A stretch of DNA of 49,569 nt, from positions 1-49,569 of the forward strand of contig JAURFC010000005.1 of NCBI GenBank assembly GCA_030834445.1, read 5' to 3'. Shown here one piece after another: positions 1 to 6,669 of this stretch. The position numbers were made by a program, and so were the translations under genes. Source of the DNA: Bacillota bacterium. GTDB lineage: Bacteria > Bacillota_I > Bacilli_A > RFN20 > CAG-826. The notes under the pieces were generated by a model. That model was not told the origin of the DNA. It made no database searches and worked only from the letters and a program-made list of their open reading frames with translations. The first letter of the stretch is position 1; each line of letters starts with the position of its first letter.

Positions 1-386
1 ACCCATGCTTCTAATGCTTCAATGCCGGTTGCAGCATATTCAACTTTTTGACTACCGGATTCACCGACAACCGTCCCAGTCAGGAGTTTGTCCCCAATTT
101 GAATGTATTTTGCATAGTAACTTGTTCCGCGGCTTCCTACAGCAGTCAACGTATCATCCGCGTAGGCGGTGGCGTCTGCTTCCGAAACTTTAGCCCAGTT
201 GTACGGTAAGAAGTATTCTTCAATGGAAATTTCGGTAATTTCATCATTGAGCGTGGTAAGTGAGACAACCCCGACATAATGATCATGGGTTAACCCGTAA
301 CCGATTCCTTCCATCGTCACTTGTGGACCACAGCTCGCTAAGGCAATGCCTGCGATTCCAGAGAGGAGTAAGGCGACTTTTTTCAT
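1..386 (-). CDS. Flavin-binding-type lipoprotein, 3' end cut by window edge
   Basis: The first 128 residues are visible. They open with a charged start (MKKVALLL), a hydrophobic stretch and a lipobox LALASCG, so the mature protein should be lipid-anchored at Cys19 on the outer face of the membrane. What follows (HYVGVVSLTTLNDEITEI, then EYFLPYNWA) looks like the beta-rich FMN-binding or PplA-like modules of extracellular flavoproteins, but the flavinylation motif (D..TGAT type) would lie beyond the window edge. The ATG at 386 is preceded by GGAGGG at a 6-base spacing. It lies downstream of the ApbE, Gx and NusG-II genes but has its own promoter and a cre-like site. Seen: lipoprotein signal. 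Inferred: substrate of the neighbouring ApbE. It could instead be another substrate-binding lipoprotein. Confidence 0.72.
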   Translation of the reverse strand, partial: MKKVALLLSGIAGIALASCGPQVTMEGIGYGLTHDHYVGVVSLTTLNDEITEISIEEYFLPYNWAKVSEADATAYADDTLTAVGSRGTSYYAKYIQIGDKLLTGTVVGESGSQKVEYAATGIEALEAW

Positions 387-399
387 GATGTTCCCTCCA

Positions 400-429
400 A
401 TCATGTTTTTTCTACACCTTTATTGTCAA
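400..429 (-). promoter_or_regulatory. Promoter of the lipoprotein gene
   Basis: On the minus strand TTGACA (424-429) is followed after 18 bases by CATGAT (400-405). The SD GGAGGG sits just downstream, so the leader is short. The -35 is a perfect match, the -10 matches 4 of 6. Confidence 0.55.
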
Positions 430-463
430 GGATAGAAATCGACTAAAAAACCCTTTGTAAAAA

Positions 464-477
464 TGAAACCGCTTTCA
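464..477 (+). promoter_or_regulatory. cre-like operator TGAAACCGCTTTCA
   Basis: This 14-mer fits the CcpA/LacI-family consensus TGWAANCGNTNWCA at every position. It lies 34 bases upstream of the -35 of the lipoprotein promoter and just after the apbE stop. The same core (ACCGCTT) recurs before the rhodopsin gene and before malE. Confidence 0.6.
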
Positions 478-483
478 AACAAT

Positions 484-1746
484 TTAATATCGTTGATAAC
501 GAACATTGTTCATTGTGTTAAGATACGGTTCATAGCCATCTGTGTACGTGACTACCAACTGTTGATTGATGATTTCCACCCAAGCAATATCGAGCTCTTC
601 ACCCTGTTCAATAAAGTATTCTCGTAAGGCATAGGCGTTAGATTGATCCATGGTCATCATCGCCGTGGATAATGCATCTAACGATGCTGCATCCATGGTC
701 TTAGAAACGAGATTAATTTCTACCGCGTACGTGCTAGGATACCCCGTAGTAGGATCGATAATGTGATGGCGTAAGATCCGTTGATTACCCGCTTTAATGC
801 GTATACCGGTGTAAGCACCTGATGTGGATAACGCATGGCGACCGGGAATTGCAAGTTCATAAGCAAAATCAATACCATCTAATGGAGACGTCACTTTCCA
901 CGTATAGGGACGATTGCCATAACGAGGACCAATCGTGGTAATTGAACTCGTGCCATTGGAAATAAACCCACGCGTGTAGTTGGCTTCAGACAACATAGTC
1001 GATAACACATCATTAGCAAACCCTTTAGCAATGGCCCCTAAACTAATCAAGAGGTCACCTTTTTCTGCGTTATTAAACGCATGAAAGCGTACGCGATATA
1101 TACCGTCATTAGCCTCGAGTTCCAAGGTAGAAAGGATGTCCGTTTCAGTACGAGGCACGAATGATAAACGTCGCATCAAGTCATCCTTGACAACCGGATT
1201 GAATAACGGATCCATATCCGTGTAAGTAAGAGGGTATAACGGATCGCTTAAGCGTGCATCCCAAAAATCAGAAACCGAACCTAAAAACATATTAAATTGC
1301 CCTTGAGTGGTCACCGTTAACGCTTGGGCGAGGGAAAGTAAACGATAAAAATCTTCATCAATGGTTAACCACGATGTTTCTCCATAATGATCATTCAACA
1401 TTTTTAAATTGACGATGGGATTGCCTTGAACGTCCACAAAGGTATGACGACGGTCGGCGTACGAATGAAGGCGTGGGACTTCCGATGTAAGCACTTCACG
1501 AATGGCTTGTTTTTCTTCTTCTGGGGCATTGGCTTCATACGCTGTAAAAAAAACGGTATAAAAAGGGGAAAGACGAACCTCCGCATCGGTTTGAACGCGA
1601 ATCGTTGACCCTAATATTGAATAACCTAAATCCACCGTATTCGTCGGTTGTGCCCAAAACACGGAGGACACAATGAGAGCAGAAAGCACTAATGAACTTC
1701 CTAACACGGCCCATTCCTTTCGAGAAAACCATGACTTCACCCTCAT
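484..1746 (-). CDS. apbE: FAD:protein FMN transferase, membrane-anchored (ApbE family)
   Basis: ApbE moves FMN from FAD onto Thr/Ser of target proteins outside the membrane. The 420-residue protein has an N-terminal membrane segment (about residues 10-32) and then the ApbE fold: the early SYADRRHTFVD region, LGAIAKGFANDV near the middle and HHIIDPTTGYPS plus DALSTAMM in the last quarter, which are the FAD and metal-binding signatures of the family. Start chosen at ATG 1746: it overlaps the stop of the upstream gene as ATGA and has GGAG six bases before it; a TTG twelve bases upstream is less likely. It sits between a Gx-family membrane protein and a lipoprotein, which suggests that the lipoprotein is its flavinylation target. 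Confidence 0.9.
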   Translation of the reverse strand: MRVKSWFSRKEWAVLGSSLVLSALIVSSVFWAQPTNTVDLGYSILGSTIRVQTDAEVRLSPFYTVFFTAYEANAPEEEKQAIREVLTSEVPRLHSYADRRHTFVDVQGNPIVNLKMLNDHYGETSWLTIDEDFYRLLSLAQALTVTTQGQFNMFLGSVSDFWDARLSDPLYPLTYTDMDPLFNPVVKDDLMRRLSFVPRTETDILSTLELEANDGIYRVRFHAFNNAEKGDLLISLGAIAKGFANDVLSTMLSEANYTRGFISNGTSSITTIGPRYGNRPYTWKVTSPLDGIDFAYELAIPGRHALSTSGAYTGIRIKAGNQRILRHHIIDPTTGYPSTYAVEINLVSKTMDAASLDALSTAMMTMDQSNAYALREYFIEQGEELDIAWVEIINQQLVVTYTDGYEPYLNTMNNVRYQRY

Positions 1747-2252
1747 GAAACACTCCAATCCAGCATCCGCAAAATCACTTGTTCACTTAGCCAGGCAATG
1801 ACAAGACCCGCGATGGAACCTGTGACCATTAAAATCGGTAAATAATTAATCATGTACGGGGTTTGATAAAGCTGGCTCACCATAAGTATTTGTCCCACCC
1901 CGTGTCCTACAGCACCGACCAGGGATAAGCCATAGATGGATAATTGTTTTCCTTGTAACAGCACGATGACAAGTAAGCTGGCCACGAGCCATCCACTCAA
2001 TCCAATGAAAAAGTTAAAACCAAACCCGGTAAATAAACTGGTCATAACGACCCGTAAAAAACCTAAACCGATATATTCTTTAACGCCAAAGTAATAAAGA
2101 ACAATCAACCCAATCGTATTGGCAAGCCCTAATTTGACACCCGGGGCGATGAAGGCGGTCGGTAAAAAGACGGCTTCCGCGTAGTTAAGCAAGACCCCTA
2201 AGGCCAAAAACATCGCAAGACGCGTCATTTTTAAGGTCGATTCATTTCTCAT
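1743..2252 (-). CDS. Gx transporter family membrane protein (HEPPP_synt_1-like)
   Basis: A 169-residue, very hydrophobic protein with five or six predicted membrane segments and features of the family once called heptaprenyl diphosphate synthase component I (AFIAPGVKLGLANTIGLIVL; LSLVGAVGHGVGQI). These proteins resemble ECF S components and are repeatedly found beside NusG-domain-II proteins, ApbE and flavinylated lipoproteins in Gram-positive extracellular electron-transfer loci. Here the same order is seen: it overlaps NusG-II upstream and apbE downstream by ATGA junctions, so the three are translationally coupled. Role in quinone or flavin handling is inference. Confidence 0.8.
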   Translation of the reverse strand: MRNESTLKMTRLAMFLALGVLLNYAEAVFLPTAFIAPGVKLGLANTIGLIVLYYFGVKEYIGLGFLRVVMTSLFTGFGFNFFIGLSGWLVASLLVIVLLQGKQLSIYGLSLVGAVGHGVGQILMVSQLYQTPYMINYLPILMVTGSIAGLVIAWLSEQVILRMLDWSVS

Positions 2253-2632
2253 TGAATCACCTCAATGACCGCCATAAATTGGTTCGGGGCGCAAATAAGT
2301 GGCAAACCTGGATCACGAATCCACCCTTGATTGGAACAAATATTTAAGGGGGACGTTTCTTCAATGATGCGCATCCCTTCATCGGCAATTTCTAACGTAA
2401 GAGGTCCTTGTAAACTGGCATAATCTTCGGGGAGATACGTGATTTGTTGTTCTTCATAGAGCGAATATTGCTCCACTAAGGAAGACTCAATATACACGGA
2501 CACAAACAAATCGCCTTGAGGGCGATTATAAAGGTTCGTCCACGCAATTAATAACGAGAGTAAAATGAGCAACGCCGAAAACGCATACGTATCGTGTGGT
2601 GTTTTATGAAGTGGAAATGGTTTTTTTAACAT
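2249..2632 (-). CDS. NusG domain II-containing membrane-anchored protein
   Basis: The 127-residue protein has one N-terminal membrane segment (about residues 18-35) and an extracytoplasmic NusG domain II: the signature Cys-x-x-x-Gly-Trp followed by ICAPN is present near the C-terminus (NICSNQGWIRDPG, LPLICAPNQF). Such stand-alone NusG-II proteins occur with Gx transporters in flavin electron-transfer loci. ATG 2632 is chosen; the upstream GTG is inside a hairpin. There is no SD: the ATG directly follows a hairpin and five U residues. Its stop overlaps the Gx start as ATGA. First gene of a three-gene operon. Confidence 0.78.
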   Translation of the reverse strand: MLKKPFPLHKTPHDTYAFSALLILLSLLIAWTNLYNRPQGDLFVSVYIESSLVEQYSLYEEQQITYLPEDYASLQGPLTLEIADEGMRIIEETSPLNICSNQGWIRDPGLPLICAPNQFMAVIEVIQ

Positions 2633-2633
2633 A

Positions 2634-2664
2634 AAAACGTGGGGGTTACCCACGTTTCATTATA
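2634..2664 (-). promoter_or_regulatory. Hairpin and -10 box abutting the NusG-II start
   Basis: Minus strand: TATAAT (2659-2664), then a stem ACGTGGG/CCCACGT (2637-2643 with 2649-2655, extendable by two A-T pairs), then TTTTT and immediately the ATG at 2632. It has the shape of a terminator for the upstream Cys-rich gene, yet a transcript from the TATAAT would start in the stem. Confidence 0.5.
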
Positions 2665-2696
2665 AAGAGCAATTTAGAAAATAAAAATAGGCGCAG

Positions 2697-2897
2697 TTAT
2701 TTATCGTATTTTTGAACACGGGCTTCAAAGGTGCACGCATCATGATGACCACAGCAACCACCTGTAGGGGAGGTATCACATGCTTCGAGTTCTTGTTTGG
2801 CTTTCGCTTTACGACTTAAGTTGGTCGACCATGCATAAAGACCAATGAGAGCGATGATCACTGCAAAGCCGAGTAAGGTTCTTAATAAATCTTCCAT
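2697..2897 (-). CDS. Small Cys-rich single-pass membrane protein
   Basis: A 66-residue protein: N-terminal membrane helix (about residues 6-25), a basic stop-transfer stretch (SRKAKAK) and a soluble tail with four cysteines, one in EACD and three in GGCCGHHDAC. The layout resembles FeoB-associated Cys-rich proteins and the NqrM/DUF539 maturation proteins, but the match is only in outline and I do not assign either. SD AGAGGT is seven bases before the ATG. It is followed by the hairpin before the NusG-II gene. The Cys/His cluster suggests a metal or FeS-linked job near the membrane. Confidence 0.65.
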   Translation of the reverse strand: MEDLLRTLLGFAVIIALIGLYAWSTNLSRKAKAKQELEACDTSPTGGCCGHHDACTFEARVQKYDK

Positions 2898-2962
2898 AAC
2901 GTATACCTCTTAACGTTCATACTATATCAAATCACACGAAGATTGAAAAGATTTACTCCAGC

Positions 2963-3178
2963 TTAGGCATACACAATGACGAGAAATAAAAAGAAAAAGA
3001 CGATCAGATTCCAGCCCACACTAATCCAAAAAAGGCGACGATACAATCCGTCTTTGCGATAAGACAATCCATGAACAAAAATCATGAAATAAGGATAAAG
3101 AAGGGTCAGTCCCCAAAGGAGGATTTTTTGCCAGTTTTTTAAAAAGGAATTAGGCGGCTTTTTTCTTGTCAAAGTCAA
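2963..3178 (-). CDS. Small two-helix membrane protein, uncertain
   Basis: A possible 71-residue protein with two hydrophobic segments ([20 protein letters not shown] and a C-terminal [15 protein letters not shown]) joined by a basic loop [13 protein letters not shown]. The only long start is TTG at 3178, inside the end of ribBA, and the SD is weak. Its amino-acid composition is that of a genuine membrane protein rather than a shadow frame, and it would be the last gene of the rib unit. Function unknown. Confidence 0.45.
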   Translation of the reverse strand: MTLTRKKPPNSFLKNWQKILLWGLTLLYPYFMIFVHGLSYRKDGLYRRLFWISVGWNLIVFFFLFLVIVYA

Positions 3179-4352
3179 ACATATGACCCATTTTTTCTTG
3201 TTTCGTTTTTAAATAAAACGCATTGCGTTCATTATGATTGGGACGAATCTTTGTGCGTTTGACAATTTCAATACCAAACCCGGATAAGCCATGAATTTTC
3301 GTAGGATTATTCGTCATTAATTTAATTTTGGAAATGCCTAAACTCTTGAGAATTTGGGCCCCAATGCCATATTCCCGTAAATCATCGGGGAATCCTAAAG
3401 CAAGGTTAGCTTCCACCGTATCGAGCCCCATATCTTGAAGGGCGTACGCTTTTATTTTGTTAATAAGACCAATTCCGCGACCTTCTTGACGCATGTAGAG
3501 AATGACGCCACGTCCTGCTTTTTCCACGCGACGCATCGCAAGATGAAGTTGATGGCCACAGTCGCAACGTAACGAACCAAACGAATCCCCGGTTAAGCAT
3601 TCAGAGTGAACACGAACTAAGACAGGTTCATCGGTGGTGACATCCCCTTTGACAAGGGCAACATGGTGTTCGCCGGTGAGTTTATTAATAAAACCAACCA
3701 TTTGAAATTCACCATATTTGGTAGGCATCCCAGCGGTTGCAATACGTTCGATATAGGTTTCTTTGGAACGACGGAAGGCGATAAGATCAGCAATGCTTAA
3801 GGTGGGGATTTCTTCTTTAAGTTGGGTTAAATCATGGCCAGTTAATAAGCGACCGACGTCATCACAAGACGGAATTAAAATACCGACTTCCGCGACGTGC
3901 GCCAAATTGGCAAGATCCACGGCCGCTTCAATGGAGGAAGCTTTTTTGAGTGTACCACCTAATTTAGTTGGAAACACTTGATAACCGACATCTTGTCGGA
4001 AGTCTTTTTGGGAAATATTGGATTGCAATAATGTTTTAATGGTGGTTTTAAAGAAGTCAGGCGTTAGACCATACCCTTGGTTCAATGCCCCTAAGGTTAA
4101 ACTTGGCACGAGAAAGTCCATCGAGGAGGTCATCATCGATTGAGAAACTTTTTGATATAAATCAAGTCCTAGAGCAAGCAAGACCATGCCAGGAATGGCA
4201 TGAAGTGTTTCCAATTTATCGTAATCATAACCCGCTTGCGCAAGTTGGAGATAATGCGCTGGTGAGTCCATTTTTTCGTCATCAATGAGTAAAACTGCAT
4301 CGCCATTTTTAAGGCGTTTTACCGTTTCTTGAACATCGAGTAATTTTAACAT
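3150..4352 (-). CDS. ribA: GTP cyclohydrolase II with degenerate RibB domain (RibBX-type)
   Basis: 400 residues in two halves. The C-terminal half (about 200-390) is a complete GTP cyclohydrolase II: zinc ligands C252, C263 and C265 in [40 protein letters not shown] and [10 protein letters not shown]. It opens GTP to the 2,5-diaminopyrimidine that starts riboflavin synthesis. The N-terminal half aligns with DHBP synthase (RibB) but has lost its catalytic parts: the acidic RENEGD segment reads KMDSPAHY, the GH.FPL segment reads GYQVFPT and RGGHTEA reads KKASSIEA. It therefore looks like a pseudoenzyme half, as in known RibBX proteins. Six bases after ribD, same operon. Confidence 0.88.
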   Translation of the reverse strand: MLKLLDVQETVKRLKNGDAVLLIDDEKMDSPAHYLQLAQAGYDYDKLETLHAIPGMVLLALGLDLYQKVSQSMMTSSMDFLVPSLTLGALNQGYGLTPDFFKTTIKTLLQSNISQKDFRQDVGYQVFPTKLGGTLKKASSIEAAVDLANLAHVAEVGILIPSCDDVGRLLTGHDLTQLKEEIPTLSIADLIAFRRSKETYIERIATAGMPTKYGEFQMVGFINKLTGEHHVALVKGDVTTDEPVLVRVHSECLTGDSFGSLRCDCGHQLHLAMRRVEKAGRGVILYMRQEGRGIGLINKIKAYALQDMGLDTVEANLALGFPDDLREYGIGAQILKSLGISKIKLMTNNPTKIHGLSGFGIEIVKRTKIRPNHNERNAFYLKTKQEKMGHMFDFDKKKAA

Positions 4353-4358
4353 GAAGTG

Positions 4359-5114
4359 TTATGACTCCCTCGCAAGGTTCTTTGCATATACTACTATATC
4401 GCTTCCCACTTGAAAATACTTTTCAAATGCTACACGAGTCGCTTCCTTTAAGGTCGTAAATCCTTGACCTTCCACCGGTGATTTTGCGTCTTTACCCCCT
4501 AGTATAAGGGGTGAAATTTGCGCAAAAATATCATCGAATAAATTATGTTTAATGAAACTAAAATGAATCGTTCCTCCTCCTTCCACGAGTAAGGAACGGA
4601 TACCGTTTTGATGGAGTGTTTGCATTAACCAATCTAAGTCAACGTGTTGACTCGGAGTGGGATCAACTAAAACGTTTACACCTAATGCTTCTAATGCTTT
4701 TATTTTGACTTCATTCGCGGTTTGTTTGCAGACCACCAAGGTTGGGGCAGAGGAAACCATATGGAGTAACGGTTCTTTAAGGTTAATTCGTAACGAGGAG
4801 TCAAGAATAATACGATGGGCGTCTTTATTGGGTTTTTCGTTCCGGCGGGTGGTTAAAAAAGGATGATCGATTTCAACGGTTTGAATTCCGACTAAAATCG
4901 CATCATGGTGATGGCGGAGTTCATGCACCATGGCCCGCGTTAAGCCATTGGAGATATATTTTGAATCTCCCGTGTACGTGGCAATTTTACCATCCATGGA
5001 CATCCCATAACTTAACGTAATATAAGGTCGCTTCAACGGGATATTATTTGAAAAATGAGTGAAATAATTTTCAAGAAATTCACGAAGATGTTGAGGAAGT
5101 TCTTCCGTTATCAT
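4359..5114 (-). CDS. RibD-type reductase without deaminase domain
   Basis: A 251-residue protein matching only the C-terminal reductase half of RibD (NADPH-dependent reduction of the ribosylamino-pyrimidine phosphate): SYGMSMDGKIAT near residue 36, HHDAILVGIQTV, DSSLRI and the nucleotide-binding LLVEGGGTIHFSF. The zinc deaminase domain (HAE, PCxxxGRTPPC) is absent; about 25 unrelated residues precede the reductase. Reductase-only enzymes act before deamination in archaea and fungi. With the dead RibB half next door, the operon encodes only the first two chemical steps. First gene of its unit; -10 six bases before ATG, no usable SD, so probably leaderless. Confidence 0.85.
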   Translation of the reverse strand: MITEELPQHLREFLENYFTHFSNNIPLKRPYITLSYGMSMDGKIATYTGDSKYISNGLTRAMVHELRHHHDAILVGIQTVEIDHPFLTTRRNEKPNKDAHRIILDSSLRINLKEPLLHMVSSAPTLVVCKQTANEVKIKALEALGVNVLVDPTPSQHVDLDWLMQTLHQNGIRSLLVEGGGTIHFSFIKHNLFDDIFAQISPLILGGKDAKSPVEGQGFTTLKEATRVAFEKYFQVGSDIVVYAKNLARES

Positions 5115-5120
5115 GCCTTC

Positions 5121-5149
5121 ATTATGCGAAGACTGTCTTCACAAATCAA
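5121..5149 (-). promoter_or_regulatory. ribD promoter
   Basis: Minus strand TTGATT (5144-5149), 17-base spacer, CATAAT (5121-5126), then six bases to the ATG at 5114. The transcript should begin at or next to the start codon. Confidence 0.6.
5128..5140. promoter_or_regulatory. Perfect palindrome GAAGAC-T-GTCTTC in the rib/photolyase divergent region
   Basis: A 13-base perfect inverted repeat occupies the spacer between the -35 and -10 of the ribD promoter and lies about 70 bases upstream of the photolyase start. The position is typical of a repressor operator. The regulator is not known. Confidence 0.5.
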
Positions 5150-5198
5150 TCAAGGTGATAGTAAAAGCATTTTCATCGGGGAAAAGTTAGGATTGTGC

Positions 5199-5211
5199 TA
5201 CATTTAAGGAC
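5199..5211 (+). promoter_or_regulatory. Photolyase operon -10 region, leaderless type
   Basis: TACATT (5199-5204) lies seven bases before the ATG at 5212. AAGGA touches the ATG too closely to be a normal SD. No convincing -35 was found 16-18 bases upstream. Confidence 0.4.
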
Positions 5212-6669
5212 ATGAAAAGGACGTTGTTTTTATGGAGTTATCAGCTTCATCCGGATTATTTAAAAACGTTTCAATTTAATCCTGACGAAGATTGTTTGGT
5301 CTACGTCAATTCAACTGATCAATGGACATACTATCACTTTCATAAACAACGCATTGTTTACCATCTTTCTGCCTACCGTCATCATTTTGAAACTGCAAAA
5401 CAAAACGGGTGGAACGTTACATGGATTGACGCCACAACTCTCCCTGAAGCCTTACAAGGTCTAGACGCACTTTATGGTTTTGAACCGACGAATTTTTATG
5501 AAAAGGCGTGGTTAGATAAAATTTCTATAAACTTATTACCCGACCCTACTTTTTTTATTCCTGCTTCGGAATGGCCAACGTTATTACCTAAGCAAAAAAA
5601 TTGGAAACTCGATCCGTTATACCGTCAATTTCGTCAACGATTTAACATTCTGATGGAAAAAGGGGAGCCTTTAGGAGGACACTATTCCTTTGATAGTGAA
5701 AATCGTTCAGGGTATAAAGGGGATTACCTTGTCCCCCGATTAACCTTTACCCCCGATGCAATAACAACGCATTGGTCGCAATGGGTTTTAAGTCATTTTC
5801 CCGACCATCCCGGCTCGCTTGATGCTTTTGATTATCCGGTGACGCGGGATGATGCGCTTACCATGCTAGACCATTTTGTGACGTATCGCCTTGCTACCTT
5901 TGGTTTAGTCCAAGACGCGATGCAACAACATGATCCGTGGATGTCACATTCCTTATTGTCTGCTGCGATCAATTTAGGATTATTAAATCCCAGAGAAGTT
6001 GTTCTTCAGGCCGAAACAGCGTTCCATAAAGGGGTTGCTCCATTATCTGCTGTGGAAGGTTTTATTCGCCAAATCTTAGGATGGCGAGAATATGTACGCG
6101 GCGTCTACCTTCAAAAAGGACCAAGTTATCTTCACCTTAATTATTTTCAACATGAACGACCTCTACCGGACTTTTTCTATGACGGTAAAACCAACATGAA
6201 CTGTTTATCCTCGACCCTTCACGAAACGATCCATCATGGATATAACCATCATATTCAGCGATTAATGGTGTTGAGTAATTATGCAAATCTTGCGGAGATA
6301 TCCCCTCAGGATATCAATCGCTGGTTCAATGAAATGTATATTGATTCCTTTGAGTGGATTGTTGCCGCCAATGTCATTGGTATGGGTTTATTTGCCGATG
6401 GGGGGATGATGTCCACTAAACCTTATATTGCCTCCGGGGCATATCTTCACAAGATGTCCAATTACTGTGATCATTGTGACTATCAAGTCACGTTGAAAAC
6501 AGGGGAAAAAGCATGTCCATTCAATAGCCTCTATTGGCGATTTATTCACGAGAAGAAAGCAACTCTCCAACGGAATCCCCGCATGTCAATGATGGTCAAG
6601 GTTTGGGAAAAGATGGATGACACGTTAAAAAAAGAATTATTAGAAACGGCCCTTCACCATGTCAATTAA
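5212..6669 (+). CDS. FeS-containing bacterial cryptochrome/(6-4) photolyase
   Basis: A 485-residue member of the FeS-BCP/PhrB group (deoxyribodipyrimidine photolyase-related family), flavoenzymes that repair UV (6-4) photoproducts with blue light. The four cluster ligands are C331, C419, C422 and C435; their spacing of 88, 3 and 13 is that of PhrB of Agrobacterium. The catalytic His pair of PhrB is H346-H347 (YNHHIQRLMV). The N-terminal part is the Rossmann-like antenna domain; in PhrB the antenna is 6,7-dimethyl-8-ribityllumazine, a riboflavin precursor. It overlaps the next photolyase gene by 11 bases and diverges from ribD/ribA. Confidence 0.93.
   Translation: MKRTLFLWSYQLHPDYLKTFQFNPDEDCLVYVNSTDQWTYYHFHKQRIVYHLSAYRHHFETAKQNGWNVTWIDATTLPEALQGLDALYGFEPTNFYEKAWLDKISINLLPDPTFFIPASEWPTLLPKQKNWKLDPLYRQFRQRFNILMEKGEPLGGHYSFDSENRSGYKGDYLVPRLTFTPDAITTHWSQWVLSHFPDHPGSLDAFDYPVTRDDALTMLDHFVTYRLATFGLVQDAMQQHDPWMSHSLLSAAINLGLLNPREVVLQAETAFHKGVAPLSAVEGFIRQILGWREYVRGVYLQKGPSYLHLNYFQHERPLPDFFYDGKTNMNCLSSTLHETIHHGYNHHIQRLMVLSNYANLAEISPQDINRWFNEMYIDSFEWIVAANVIGMGLFADGGMMSTKPYIASGAYLHKMSNYCDHCDYQVTLKTGEKACPFNSLYWRFIHEKKATLQRNPRMSMMVKVWEKMDDTLKKELLETALHHVN

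Noticed and set aside
2697-2897. Assignment of the Cys-rich protein as NqrM
   Set aside because: Helix plus Cys cluster is similar in outline, but the typical NqrM spacing is not visible and no Na+-NQR genes are in the window.
5115-5211. FMN riboswitch before ribD
   Set aside because: The 97-base region is shared with the divergent photolyase and the -10 is six bases from the ATG, so there is no leader to hold an aptamer.
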